DNA of 64,000 bases from DATBLE01 sp046732255 (GTDB lineage: Bacteria > Actinomycetota > Thermoleophilia > Gaiellales > Gaiellaceae). The position numbers and the translations under genes are program-made. Every line of letters begins with the position of its first letter. The stretch's first letter is position 1. Under the pieces are notes generated by a model. That model worked only from the letters and a program-made list of their open reading frames with translations, was not told the origin of the DNA and made no database searches. The stretch is taken from the NCBI GenBank assembly GCA_046732255.1, contig JBKPMR010000062.1, positions 51,127 through 115,126 of the forward strand, in the 5' to 3' direction. Positions 8,062 to 16,622 of this stretch are shown here, in pieces.

Positions 8062-9150
8062 CTAGGAGACCAGCTGGAGGCGGTCGTTGGCTCGGTAGCG
8101 CCGGCCGACCTTGGCTGTCGGGCGGCCGTCTGTGAGAACGATGTCGCCGGTGAAGTCGTTCTCGCCCCTGATCAGCGACGACCCGACCCCGTACGCGTCG
8201 ACGGGAACGCCCGCCTGCTCGAATACGCGAATCCGGTCGGCCGTGAATCCGCCGGAGGCGACGATCTTCACGCTCTCGAATCCGTCGCGATCGAGCGCGT
8301 CGCGAACCTTTCGCACGAGCCGCTCGTTGACACCACGGGGATCGAAGTCACCCATCTCGTTCCAGAGCGTGCGGTCGACCAGCTGGCCGGAGGTGTCGAG
8401 CCGGACGCCCCAGAGGCGGTCCTTCAACGCGCGGGCGACCTCGAGTGACGTCCGCACCGAGTCGTTCTCGAAGTCGACGAGAACGACGATGTTGAAGTCC
8501 TCCGGCGCCCACTCCGCGAACTTCGTGGCGGCCAGGACCGTGTTGCCACCGTAGGCGGCGATCAGAGCATGCGGCACGGTCCCGATGCCGCGGCCGCCCC
8601 ACCAGGATGACTGCGCGTCGGTCGTCACGCCGATTTCGGCGCCGACCAGCGCTCCGGCGACGTGCGCGGCATAGCCATCGCCGGTCTGGACGCGGTGGTG
8701 GTCGTGCCTGGCCGGCATGAAGATGATCGGCTTGCCGGCTGCAGCCTCCAGGACGCGCGTGACGTTCGTCGAGATCAGCGTTCGCCGCGCGAGCACGCCG
8801 AGGTACACCGTCTCCAGGTGGGCGAAGAGGGTGTAGTCGCCCTCGACTGTCATGACCGTCTCCCATGGCTCGATCTGGTCGCCGTCGTAGAGGGCATGCA
8901 CGGTGAGCGCGTCCCAGTCCTCGGAGCAGAGCTTCAGGACGGCAATCGCCTCGTCCATCCCGCCGAGGACGGCCTGGTGCTTCTGGAAGACCTGCATCAC
9001 GACGCGTGGGTGACGCCCGTCGGCCAGCAGAGCCGAGCGCGTGTGGTTGAAGTAGGCGTCGGTGTAGTAGCCCTCCCGCATCTTGTCCAGGGGGAGGTCG
9101 AAGATCTCAGGCGGGAGCCGCTTACCCTGTCGCCTGGTGTTCAGCGCCAT
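8062..9150 (-). CDS. pncB: Nicotinate phosphoribosyltransferase
   Basis: 362 residues from ATG 9150. PPEIFDLPLDKMREGYYTDAYF is the N-terminal segment; MPARHDHHRVQTGDG, DAQSSWWGGRGIGTVPHALI and VDFENDSVRTSLEVA are NAPRTase family motifs, and KIVASGGFTADRI precedes the DAYGVGSSL phosphate-binding loop. It makes nicotinate mononucleotide from nicotinate and PRPP, the first step of the Preiss-Handler NAD salvage route. It overlaps the DUF1385 gene by 29 bases, so translation is likely coupled. The nicotinamidase-like gene on the opposite strand could provide its substrate. Confidence 0.9.
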   Translation of the reverse strand: MALNTRRQGKRLPPEIFDLPLDKMREGYYTDAYFNHTRSALLADGRHPRVVMQVFQKHQAVLGGMDEAIAVLKLCSEDWDALTVHALYDGDQIEPWETVMTVEGDYTLFAHLETVYLGVLARRTLISTNVTRVLEAAAGKPIIFMPARHDHHRVQTGDGYAAHVAGALVGAEIGVTTDAQSSWWGGRGIGTVPHALIAAYGGNTVLAATKFAEWAPEDFNIVVLVDFENDSVRTSLEVARALKDRLWGVRLDTSGQLVDRTLWNEMGDFDPRGVNERLVRKVRDALDRDGFESVKIVASGGFTADRIRVFEQAGVPVDAYGVGSSLIRGENDFTGDIVLTDGRPTAKVGRRYRANDRLQLVS

Positions 9151-9946
9151 GGGGCTGCGCCTCGTCGGACTCGAGCCTGAGGCAGGCCTTGAGCGCCGCC
9201 TCGGCAACCTCGAGCTGGCCGGCGTCGGGCTCCGCAGTGGCGATCCGGTGCTGCAGCTCGTGTCCCGGCCAGGCCAGCGCTCGGGCGACCGGGTGTTCCG
9301 CGTTCCGCACCATCCACGAGAAGATCTCCGTCGCGAGCGCGATGCTCCCGACCGCGGCCGCCACCCGTGCGAAGCCCCGAGCTCGCACCGGCATCTTCGC
9401 TGCGAGCGCTGCACCCAGCGCCGACGTGACGAGGAGCGGACCGATCAGATGCGAACCGCAGCGCTCGTGCTCCTTCGCGTGCGGCTCGCCGTGCTCATAC
9501 GTCCCGATTGCGATGTGCTCTGCACCGTGGTAGGCCGCCAGGTCGGAGCCGCGCAGCGCCAGCGTCGCGGGGACGAGCGAGACCGCGCCGCCGAGGAGCT
9601 CCCTCGTCGCCGGCCCGAGTACGGACGAGCGTCGGAGCCCGTGGGCGACGATCGCGCTGACGACCATCGAGGCGAGCACGACCGGACGCTCGAACGGCAG
9701 CCGCGCCTCGGGCCGCGCCCGGCGGATCCGGGGAAGAAGCGCGAATGCGTCGAGGATCCGCACCGGCCCACGAAGCAGCGGGTTGCTCACGTCGGCGCCG
9801 CGGATGCTCTTCTTGCCGGAGGCGACCCGAAGCTCGCCGGCGTCCGTGCGAACGGCGACCGCCCAAGACGTCGGCCCGTGCACGAGCACGCCGTTCTGAA
9901 GCGCCATTCCGCCGAGCCGGACCTTCCCCTGCTCGCTCATCGTCAC
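9122..9946 (-). CDS. DUF1385 family membrane protein
   Basis: 274 residues. GGMALQNGVLVHGPTSWAVAVR matches the start of DUF1385 (GGQAVxxGVMMRGP), and AAYHGAEHIAIGTYEH matches its central HGAEHKxI motif. Four or so hydrophobic segments follow. The family is widespread in Firmicutes and Actinobacteria, where it is near rpmE/prfA, and has no proven biochemical function. Here it shares an operon with pncB instead. The last 40 residues form a charged tail. ATG 9940 is an alternative start two codons in. Confidence 0.8.
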   Translation of the reverse strand: MTMSEQGKVRLGGMALQNGVLVHGPTSWAVAVRTDAGELRVASGKKSIRGADVSNPLLRGPVRILDAFALLPRIRRARPEARLPFERPVVLASMVVSAIVAHGLRRSSVLGPATRELLGGAVSLVPATLALRGSDLAAYHGAEHIAIGTYEHGEPHAKEHERCGSHLIGPLLVTSALGAALAAKMPVRARGFARVAAAVGSIALATEIFSWMVRNAEHPVARALAWPGHELQHRIATAEPDAGQLEVAEAALKACLRLESDEAQPHGAEHQATG

Positions 9947-10079
9947 CCAGCGTACCGTGCCCTCGCGGAGTCTCGTTGCACGATCGGCACCTCCGCGTCA
10001 CACCCGGGTGACAGTTTCACCGCTACGCTCGCAGTGGGGAGGAGGCCGGGAACGCCTAGGCCGAAGGACGACGGCCGCG
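9947..10079. promoter_or_regulatory. Upstream region of DUF1385-pncB with ACCCGGGT palindrome
   Basis: A 133-base gap between two minus-strand genes. It holds GTCACACCCGGGTGAC at about 9996-10011, an eight-base perfect palindrome ACCCGGGT in a wider partial dyad GTCAC/GTGAC, a plausible operator or small hairpin in front of the DUF1385-pncB pair. No known riboswitch is recognised. Confidence 0.3.
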
Positions 10080-11372
10080 TCAGACCCCGCCGACGATCAG
10101 CGCAACGTGCCGGAGGAAGTCGGCGCCGAGCGCGAGGTCGTCCACGGCGATGCGCTCGTCGGCGGAGTGGATCAGCCTGGCGGCCAGCTCGGCGCTCATC
10201 GCCCGCATCGGAAAGAACCCGTACGCAACCGTGCCGAAGGCCTCTCGCAACCAGTGCGAGTCGGTGAAGCCGGCGACGGCGATCGGCGCGAGGCGGGCGC
10301 CGGGCTCGAGCCGGTCCACGAACGCCTCGATCGCCGACCAGAGCGGCGTTGCCAGCTCGGACCGCGTGCCGCCCTGGCCGTCTCGCCACTCGAGCTCGTA
10401 CTCCCCGTCGCCGAGCCACGCCCGTAGGACCCGGTCGGCCTCCTCCTCCGTCTGCCCCGGCAGAAGCCGGCAGTCGACCGTGACGTCGCAGCGGCCGGGG
10501 ATCACGTTCCGCTTCGTGGACGCCGTGACCATCGTCGGAGCGACCGTCATCCCGAGCAGCGGCTCGACCAGCAGCGCCGCCAGCTCGCCGGCCGACCTCG
10601 CGGCCTCCAGCGCCTCCTCGGCCGAAGGAACGCTGTCCAGGACCGCGCCCAGGAACGCCTCCGTCTCCGGTGTCAGCACCGGGTCGGGCGCGAACTCGCC
10701 GAGCCGCTCGATCAGGCCCGCGGCCTTCACGAGCGCGTTGTCGGCGATGCCGGGCATGGATCCGTGCCCGCTTCGGCCGTGGACGTGGAGGACGACGGGC
10801 GAGCTCCGCTTCTCCGCAGAGGAGCAGAGGTAGAGCACCTTCCCCCCGAGCTCGACCCGGTCGCCCGCGCCTTCGTTCACGGCGTAGTCGCAGCGCACCG
10901 CGTCGGGATGCTCGGAGCACAGCCACTCGAGCCCGTAGGTCACCCCTTCGCCCATCTCCTCGTCTGCGGTCGCCGCGAAGATGAGGTCCCCTGCAGGCCG
11001 AAAACCCTCGCGCGCGAGAGACGCGATCGCCACAGCGCTCGCCGCCACCTGGCCCTTCATGTCCAGTGCTCCGCGCCCCCACACGAACCCGTCCCGCAGC
11101 TCGCCCGACCAGGGATCGACCGACCATTCGGCGGGGTCGGCGAGGACCGTGTCCGTGTGCGACAGGAGCAACAGGCTGGGACCGTCGCCGCGGCCCGGGA
11201 GGCGCGCGACCAGGTTCGCCCGCTCGGGCACCCGCGCGTAGAGCGCGCACTCGAGCCCGAACGGTTCGAGGTAGTCGCGTAGCACCTCTGCGGCGCGGGT
11301 CTCGTTCCCGGGCGGGTTGACGGTGTCGACCCGGATCAAGGCCTGGAGCAGCTCGACCGCTTCGTCCCTCAA
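10080..11372 (-). CDS. M20 family metallopeptidase (ArgE/DapE/ACY1 type)
   Basis: 430 residues. Metal ligands are visible in LLSHTDTVLAD, WGRGALDMKG and TADEEMGEG (catalytic Glu pair), with the dimerisation-domain histidine in HGRSGHGSMPG and a C-terminal SAELAARLIHSADERI. Enzymes of this family remove acyl groups from N-acyl amino acids or cleave dipeptides; the substrate here is unknown. The start ATG overlaps the stop of the methyltransferase gene (ATGA), and tryptophan dioxygenase is next upstream, so a role with an acylated tryptophan metabolite is conceivable but speculative. Confidence 0.82.
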   Translation of the reverse strand: MRDEAVELLQALIRVDTVNPPGNETRAAEVLRDYLEPFGLECALYARVPERANLVARLPGRGDGPSLLLLSHTDTVLADPAEWSVDPWSGELRDGFVWGRGALDMKGQVAASAVAIASLAREGFRPAGDLIFAATADEEMGEGVTYGLEWLCSEHPDAVRCDYAVNEGAGDRVELGGKVLYLCSSAEKRSSPVVLHVHGRSGHGSMPGIADNALVKAAGLIERLGEFAPDPVLTPETEAFLGAVLDSVPSAEEALEAARSAGELAALLVEPLLGMTVAPTMVTASTKRNVIPGRCDVTVDCRLLPGQTEEEADRVLRAWLGDGEYELEWRDGQGGTRSELATPLWSAIEAFVDRLEPGARLAPIAVAGFTDSHWLREAFGTVAYGFFPMRAMSAELAARLIHSADERIAVDDLALGADFLRHVALIVGGV

Positions 11373-12106
11373 CGGCGTGTCCCCAGGATCAGCACGTACT
11401 CACGCGTGAGCGAGCCGTCGCCGAGCAGCTGTTTGTACTCGCCTGCCGCACTCTCGCGCTCCTCGGGCCCCAGCGTCTCGAGCCATGCCTTCAGCGGCGG
11501 CACAGACGACGAGAGCAGCTGCCAGCAGTCGTCCGCCGACCCGGCCGAGATCGTCGCGTCGCCCCGCTCGAAGGACAGCTGAGCCTCCAGGAAGAGACCG
11601 CGCACGTACTCCTCGTCGCCCCAGCGTTGAGACGTAATGCCCTCGTAGTCGGGACGCAGCCGCACGCCCAGGCGAAACCACTCGTCGCGCAACCAGGTCG
11701 TGATCGCGAACCGCGCGCCCGGACCGCACACCCGTGTCAGCTCGGCCGCCGCCCGTGCGTGGTCCGGCGCGAAGATCACGCCGAACGCCGACGCCGCCGC
11801 ATCGAATGCGCCGTCCGGATACGGCAGCGACTGTGCATCTCCCTGGTCGAAGCGAATCGGCAGTCCTACGTCCGCGGCCGTCGCCCGCGCTTTCTCGAGC
11901 TGGTCGGCCGAGATGTCCAACCCGGTCACGTCGGCGCCCGCCCGTGCGGCAATCAGCGCAACGCCGCCGGTGCCGCACGCTAGGTCGAGGAAGCGCTCGC
12001 CTGCCGACAGCGAGAGCGCGTCGACGATCCTGTGGTGAACGGGAGCGAACGCCTCCGCGATCCGCTCATACGTTGCTCCGCTCCAGGCGGACTCGGTGCC
12101 GCTCAG
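11369..12106 (-). CDS. Class I SAM-dependent methyltransferase
   Basis: 245 residues. Motif I is FLDLACGTGGVALIAARAG, followed by VTGLDIS and GDAQSLPYPDGAFDAAAS as in UbiE/MenG-like methyltransferases; the C-terminal half is variable, so the substrate is open. No ATG or GTG gives a good start after the previous gene: the best is CTG at 12106, whose TGA is the stop of kynA (CTGA overlap), giving LSGTESAWSG at the N-terminus. The reading frame continues open upstream antisense to nothing but kynA and would then overlap it by 180 bases. Four-base overlap downstream with the M20 gene. Confidence 0.75.
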   Translation of the reverse strand: MSGTESAWSGATYERIAEAFAPVHHRIVDALSLSAGERFLDLACGTGGVALIAARAGADVTGLDISADQLEKARATAADVGLPIRFDQGDAQSLPYPDGAFDAAASAFGVIFAPDHARAAAELTRVCGPGARFAITTWLRDEWFRLGVRLRPDYEGITSQRWGDEEYVRGLFLEAQLSFERGDATISAGSADDCWQLLSSSVPPLKAWLETLGPEERESAAGEYKQLLGDGSLTREYVLILGTRR

Positions 12107-12834
12107 CCTTGCCCCTCGATCGCGCGGTTCGTCAGCTCGGTCCGAACCTTCCACAGCTCCGGGTAGAGCTTGCGCTGGACGAGCTTGCCGAGCATCTCCA
12201 CCGGTGTGCCCTGGGTGCCGACGACGTCGCCGCCGATCGTCCGCTCGACGACCATGAAGTGCCGAACGCGCCACGTGGTCGCCCATTCGTCGAGATCGGT
12301 CAGCGCCTCGGCGAGCTGGTAGAGGTCCTCCCGCTCGCGGCCCTGCGTGTAGACCTCGAGTAGAGACAGCCCTTCGTTACGGCGGAGCTGGTCGAACGCC
12401 TGGAGCAGCGCAGGCGCTGCATGCCGGACGCGGCTCCAGCCGGGCGAGTCGAAGCCGCTGCCGTGGCCGAGGACCGGTCGCACGGCCTCGGTGTACTCCC
12501 ACGGGGACATCCGCTCGAGCATGTCCAGGGCGTGCGTGACGAGCCTGAAGCAGAGCGCGACGCGGCCGAGTAGTCGAAGCGCGGGCCGGATCTCGCCGCG
12601 TTCCAGCTGGGCGGTGGCGAGCTCCATCTCCTCGCCCGCCAGCTTCAGCCACAGCTCCGAGGACTGGTGCGTGGTCTGGAACAACAGCTCGTCGTGGTGC
12701 GCCCGCTCCTCAGGCTGCTTCTGGAGCGCGAGCAGCTCGTCGGTGCGCAGGTAGCGCTCGTAGTCGCTCGCGCCGCGGCCGGGCAGGACCGGTGCGAACT
12801 CGTCGGCCAGGCCGGTTTGCTCCTGCCGCGACAT
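12103..12834 (-). CDS. kynA: Tryptophan 2,3-dioxygenase
   Basis: 243 residues from ATG 12834. SDYERYLRTDELLALQ and HHDELLFQTTHQSSELWLK include the conserved N-terminal substrate/heme region, and DEWATTWRVRHFMVVERTIG with GTQGTPVEML completes the family signature (axial heme histidine in VRHFMVVER). It oxidises tryptophan to N-formylkynurenine, the first step of the kynurenine pathway. No kynureninase or formamidase is in the window; instead a methyltransferase and an M20 hydrolase are co-directional with overlaps. It is divergent from rarA with 21 bases between start codons. Confidence 0.9.
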   Translation of the reverse strand: MSRQEQTGLADEFAPVLPGRGASDYERYLRTDELLALQKQPEERAHHDELLFQTTHQSSELWLKLAGEEMELATAQLERGEIRPALRLLGRVALCFRLVTHALDMLERMSPWEYTEAVRPVLGHGSGFDSPGWSRVRHAAPALLQAFDQLRRNEGLSLLEVYTQGREREDLYQLAEALTDLDEWATTWRVRHFMVVERTIGGDVVGTQGTPVEMLGKLVQRKLYPELWKVRTELTNRAIEGQG

Positions 12835-12855
12835 GCGCTGAGCATACTTCTCGCC

Positions 12856-14079
12856 GTGTCGGACCTGTTCGCAGACGCGGCCGAACGACGCTCGGCCGAC
12901 CACGCGCCGCTGGCGATGCGGCTCCGCCCTTCGACGCTCGAGCAGTTCGTCGGCCAGGAGCACGTGCTCGGAGAAGGATCGGCGCTCAGGCGTGCGATCG
13001 CGGAGGATCGCGTCGGCTCGGCAATCTTCTTCGGCCCGCCCGGGAGCGGGAAGACGACCCTGGCGCGGATCATCGCCGCGACCACAGGAGCAGCATTCGA
13101 GGAGCTCTCGGCCGTCTCGGCGTCGGTCGCCGACGTGCGCGGCGTTCTCGGGCGGGCGACCGAACGGCTCGGCGGCCACGGCCGGCGGACGATCCTGTTC
13201 CTGGACGAGATCCACCGCTTCAACAAGGCCCAACAGGACGCACTCCTGCCCGCGGTCGAGAACGGGCTGATCACGCTGATCGGGGCGACGACGGAAAACC
13301 CCTACTTCGAGGTGAACTCGGCACTGCTCTCGCGCGTCCAGCTCTACGAGCTGAATGCACTGGCAGTCGACGAGCTGACAGCCGTTGTCCGCCGAGGCGA
13401 AGATGCACTCGGGGTGACGCTACCGGATGCGCTGCGCGCGCTGATCGCCCGCCGCGCGGGAGGAGACGCGCGCAGCGCGCTGAGCATCCTCGAGCTCGCT
13501 GCCCAGACCGTCTCGGGCGGGGCGATCACCGAGGAGCACGTCGAGGACGCAGCCCGGAAGCGTCCGCTGCTCTACGACAAGGGCGGTGACGCCCACTACG
13601 ACTTCACGTCCGCGTTCATCAAGTCGATGCGGGGCTCAGATCCGGACGCGGCCGTGTACTACCTCGCCTCGATGCTGGAGGGCGGCGAGGACGCGCGCTT
13701 CATCGCGCGTCGGATGGTGATCCTCGCCTCGGAGGACATCGGCAACGCGGATCCGCAAGCGCTCGTGGTCGCCGTCGCCGCCGCCCAGGCGGTGGAGCAC
13801 GTGGGCCTGCCGGAGGCGCAGCTCAACCTCGCCCAGGCGGCGATCTACCTCGCGCTCGCGCCGAAGTCGAACGCCGTCCTGGTCGCGCTCGCCGAGGCTC
13901 GACAGGACGTTCGCGAGCACGGCAGCCTCCCGCCGCCCGAGGCCCTTCGGGACGCGCACTACCCGGGAGCGAAGAAGCTCGGCCGCGGACAGGGCTACGT
14001 CTATCCGCACGACGATCCGGCCGGGTTCGACGTCGACCACCTGCCGGACGAGCTGAAGGGCCGGAAGTACTGGCGCTAG
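12856..14079 (+). CDS. rarA: Replication-associated recombination ATPase RarA/MgsA
   Basis: 407 residues from GTG 12856. PLAMRLRPSTLEQFVGQEHVLGEGSAL is the typical opening, Walker A is GPPGSGKTT near residue 62, Walker B is LFLDEIHRFNKAQQDALLP near 115, and GATTENPYFEVNSALLSRVQLY is sensor 1/arginine-finger region. The C-terminal part (YDFTSAFIKSMRGSDPDAA, RRMVILASEDIGNADPQAL) is the tetramerisation domain. It acts at stalled forks and gaps. Its TAG stop shares the bases CTAG with the stop of the convergent arginase gene. Confidence 0.92.
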   Translation: MSDLFADAAERRSADHAPLAMRLRPSTLEQFVGQEHVLGEGSALRRAIAEDRVGSAIFFGPPGSGKTTLARIIAATTGAAFEELSAVSASVADVRGVLGRATERLGGHGRRTILFLDEIHRFNKAQQDALLPAVENGLITLIGATTENPYFEVNSALLSRVQLYELNALAVDELTAVVRRGEDALGVTLPDALRALIARRAGGDARSALSILELAAQTVSGGAITEEHVEDAARKRPLLYDKGGDAHYDFTSAFIKSMRGSDPDAAVYYLASMLEGGEDARFIARRMVILASEDIGNADPQALVVAVAAAQAVEHVGLPEAQLNLAQAAIYLALAPKSNAVLVALAEARQDVREHGSLPPPEALRDAHYPGAKKLGRGQGYVYPHDDPAGFDVDHLPDELKGRKYWR

Positions 14080-14996
14080 AGAATGCGGGCGCCGAGGGCG
14101 CTCGCGACCAGCTCGACTGCCAGCTGGGCGGTCTCGTTCTCGCGGTCGAGGATCGGATTCACCTCGACGACTTCGAGGGAGTCCATCAGCCCGGACTCGG
14201 CAACGAGCTCCATCGCGAGGTGAGCCTCGCGGTAGGAGAGGCCGCCGCGGACCGGCGTGCCCACCCCGGGCGCAACGTCCGGATCGAGCGCGTCCATGTC
14301 GAGGCTCACATGGACGAAGCCGGCACCGTCGACCTGCTCGAGCGCCTTCGTCACCGCCTGCTCGATTCCCAGCCGATCGACGTCGCTCATCGTGAAGACC
14401 GTGGCGTTCAGATCGTGCAGGAGCGCGCGTTCTCCGTCGTCGAGGGAGCGGACGCCGACGAGCGCCACCCGGCTCGGGTCGACGGAAGGAAAGGTGATGC
14501 CAGGAACGTCGAAGTCCGGTCCGCCCAGCCCCATCGCGGCGGCGAGGACCATGCCGTGGACGTTCCCGGTCGGGCTCGTCTCGGGCCGGTTCAGGTCGCC
14601 GTGCGCATCCAGCCAGAGGACGCCGCCGGCACCCGACCCGCGCGCCAGGCCGCCGAGCGTCCCCAGCGCGACGGAGTGGTCCCCGCCGAGAACGAGCGGC
14701 AATCGCCCCTCCGCGTTTGCTGCGGCCACCTTGTCGGCGACCCGCTCGCAGGCGGTGAGGATGTCGTGGAGGTAGCGGATGCGCTCGTCGCCGACGGCTG
14801 CGGCCTCTGCGACCGCGGTCTGGACGTTGCCGAGGTCGATGCAATCGCGGCCAAGCGACCTGATCCGCGCCTCCAGACCGGCGTAGCGGATCGCGGACGG
14901 ACCCATGTCCACGCCGCGCCTCCCGGCGCCGAGATCGAGGGCGGCGCCGATGACTGCAACCGCCTTGTTCGTTTCCTCAGTTTCCACGTCGGGCAA
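14076..14996 (-). CDS. rocF: Arginase
   Basis: 306 residues. Manganese ligands occur in GGDHSVALG, LWLDAHGDLN and SLDMDALDPDVAPGVGTP, and EVVEVNPILDREN is the C-terminal signature. The SLDMDALDP form and the NxTG-equivalent SPTGNVHGM point to arginase rather than agmatinase. It hydrolyses arginine to ornithine and urea. TTG 14996 is used; GTG 14987 is an alternative. It is divergent from the receiver gene with 11 bases between start codons. Confidence 0.88.
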   Translation of the reverse strand: MPDVETEETNKAVAVIGAALDLGAGRRGVDMGPSAIRYAGLEARIRSLGRDCIDLGNVQTAVAEAAAVGDERIRYLHDILTACERVADKVAAANAEGRLPLVLGGDHSVALGTLGGLARGSGAGGVLWLDAHGDLNRPETSPTGNVHGMVLAAAMGLGGPDFDVPGITFPSVDPSRVALVGVRSLDDGERALLHDLNATVFTMSDVDRLGIEQAVTKALEQVDGAGFVHVSLDMDALDPDVAPGVGTPVRGGLSYREAHLAMELVAESGLMDSLEVVEVNPILDRENETAQLAVELVASALGARIL

Positions 14997-15007
14997 ACTA
15001 CTGAAGA

Positions 15008-15397
15008 GTGACCCCAGCCTCGGAACACGGGACGATCAGAGTCCTGCTTGCGGATGACGACCGGCGCTACGCCGCGGCGCTCCGACTCCTCATCGAGGAG
15101 CAGCCCGAGCTGACCGTCGTCGCGCTTGCGTACGACGGTCACGAGACCCTCGACCTGGCCGAACAGCTCGACCCGGACGCGGTCGTCGTCGATCTCCACA
15201 TGCCGAACATGGACGGCGTGACCGCGATCCGAAAGCTTCGCGAGGACCACCCGCACATCTGCCTGATCGCGCTCACGGGGGACGAGAGCACAGCAATGCA
15301 CGACCGGGCAACAGAAGCCGGCGCAGACGACGTCCTGGTCAAGGGCCAAATGCTGGAAGCTCTGGTCGAGCGCCTCCGCGCCGCCAGAACGCACTAA
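15008..15397 (+). CDS. Single-domain response regulator receiver protein
   Basis: 129 residues, one CheY-like receiver domain and no output domain. Acidic pocket ADDD (16-18), phosphoacceptor D62 in VVDLHMPNMDG, T90 in ALTGDE and K112 in LVKG are all present, so it should be phosphorylatable. GTG start. No histidine kinase is adjacent; arginase lies divergently and tRNA-Phe downstream. It may receive phosphate from an orphan kinase or act by protein-protein contact. Confidence 0.85.
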   Translation: MTPASEHGTIRVLLADDDRRYAAALRLLIEEQPELTVVALAYDGHETLDLAEQLDPDAVVVDLHMPNMDGVTAIRKLREDHPHICLIALTGDESTAMHDRATEAGADDVLVKGQMLEALVERLRAARTH

Positions 15398-15439
15398 CCG
15401 CCCGCTGCACGCGTCCGCGATCGAGCGATGCCGCAGAGA

Positions 15440-15475
15440 AGTGGCGAGGGCCGGAATCGAACCGGCGACACCACG
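15440..15475 (-). repeat. Inverted 36-base copy of the tRNA-Phe 3' end
   Basis: The minus strand of this stretch is identical over 36 bases to 15587-15622, covering the anticodon-stem 3' side, variable loop, T arm, acceptor 3' strand and two bases beyond. No 5' half of a tRNA is present next to it, so it is a fragment. The orientation is opposite to the intact tRNA. Confidence 0.9.
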
Positions 15476-15547
15476 TCCTGTCTGTGCTCGCCGGCTCGGT
15501 CGCCGGCGAGCGGCCGCGCCGTTTCTCTTGGCTACACTCACCCGCGC

Positions 15548-15620
15548 GGCGAGGTAGCTCAGTCGGTAGAGCACACGGCTGAAAACCGTGGTGTCGCCGG
15601 TTCGATTCCGGCCCTCGCCA
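15548..15620 (+). tRNA. tRNA-Phe (GAA)
   Basis: 73 bases fold into a cloverleaf: acceptor GGCGAGG with CCTCGCC, D arm with AGCTCAGTCGGTAGAGC, anticodon loop CTGAAAA giving GAA, and T arm GCCGG-TTCGATT-CCGGC. CCA is not encoded (discriminator A followed by ct). A TACACT hexamer at 15533-15538 is a likely -10 element. Confidence 0.95.
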
Positions 15621-15703
15621 CTCAAGGTTTCTCGGTCATGCCGGACTCACTCGTACGTAGTTCGGTTCTCCCAAAGGCTCGCCGCGCCCGAGCCGGCGAG
15701 CAC

Positions 15704-15750
15704 GAAAAAGGACGTCCGGGCCGGTGCTACCGTGCCGCGGACGTCCCTTG
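15704..15750 (-). terminator. Probable terminator behind the SAM hydrolase gene
   Basis: On the minus strand GGGACGTCC and GGACGTCC arms enclose a GC-rich loop and are followed by TTTTTCG, the form of an intrinsic terminator. It lies 66 bases past the SAM hydrolase stop and would end the long minus-strand heme/cytochrome train. Confidence 0.65.
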
Positions 15751-15815
15751 ACGGAGGACCCTAACCGATGGGGAGCGGACGTCAAGGGGAGACACCAGAC
15801 GGCTGTTCGCACACA

Positions 15816-16613
15816 CTACGAGACGATGACGAGCCGCCGACCGGGACGGATCGCGAAGACCTCGGCGGCGTTGCCGTCGGTGATCGCAACCGCGACGTTC
15901 TGGTAGGCGTCCTCGTAGAGGATGATGTCGCCCGGCCGCGCGTCGGCGAATGTGCTCGCCGCGGTCGCGTAGTAGCGGTCCGTGCCTAGATCGAGCTCGA
16001 CCTGCCGGCCGGGCAGGATCCCCGCCTGCTCCACGTCCGAGCGAGAGAGATTGAGCTGGATGTTCCCGTACCGGTCGACGTAGAGGACGGTGGCGACGAT
16101 CCGCGAGCCGCCGATGTCGGGTGCGGGCAACTCGAGGCGCACGAGCGAGCCGGGCTCGACGGGAGGGCCGAGCTCGGCCGGATCGAGCCCGACCGCGAGG
16201 TGCGCGGCCGCCGGCGCGAACACGTCGCGACCGTGGAAGGTCCGTGACACGGGCTCGAGCATGTACGCCTGGTTCGCGAGCTCCCAGGCGCTCTGGATCC
16301 CACCCTGCCTCTCGGCCGCCGGCACGAGTAGGCCGTTGTCGGGGCCGACGTAGAGCCGGCCTGCGGCATCCCTGACGGCGAGCGACCGCCGTCCGGTGCC
16401 CACGCCCGGATCCACGACCGCGAGGTGAACGCCCTCGGGCATGTACGGAACGGTGTTGGCGAGCACGATCGCGCCCTGGAGAACCGCCTGCGGCTCGATC
16501 CCGTGCGTGATGTCGATGATCGGCGCGTCAGGTGCGATCCGCGCGATCACGCCGTGACAGGTGCCGACGAAATCGTCCTGGAGCCCGAAGTCGGAGAGGA
16601 AGGTGATGAACAC
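15816..16613 (-). CDS. SAM hydrolase / hydroxide adenosyltransferase (DUF62 family)
   Basis: 265 residues. ITFLSDFGLQDDFVGTCHGVI, ITHGIEPQAVLQGA, LAVVDPGVGTGRR and GPDNGLL are the core of the SAM hydroxide adenosyltransferase family, with YVDRYGNIQLNL in the C-terminal domain. The family (relatives of fluorinase) cleaves S-adenosylmethionine to adenosine and methionine with water. It lies 9 bases behind hemD and is the last gene of the train. ATG start. Confidence 0.87.
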   Translation of the reverse strand: MFITFLSDFGLQDDFVGTCHGVIARIAPDAPIIDITHGIEPQAVLQGAIVLANTVPYMPEGVHLAVVDPGVGTGRRSLAVRDAAGRLYVGPDNGLLVPAAERQGGIQSAWELANQAYMLEPVSRTFHGRDVFAPAAAHLAVGLDPAELGPPVEPGSLVRLELPAPDIGGSRIVATVLYVDRYGNIQLNLSRSDVEQAGILPGRQVELDLGTDRYYATAASTFADARPGDIILYEDAYQNVAVAITDGNAAEVFAIRPGRRLVIVS

Positions 16614-16622
16614 GGCCGGAGG

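Noticed and set aside
9947..10079. A riboswitch before DUF1385-pncB
   Set aside because: A palindrome is visible but none of the nicotinamide or other riboswitch core motifs I know.
15440..15540. A second complete tRNA-Phe on the minus strand
   Set aside because: Only the 3' half is present; no acceptor 5' strand, D arm or anticodon loop can be found next to it.
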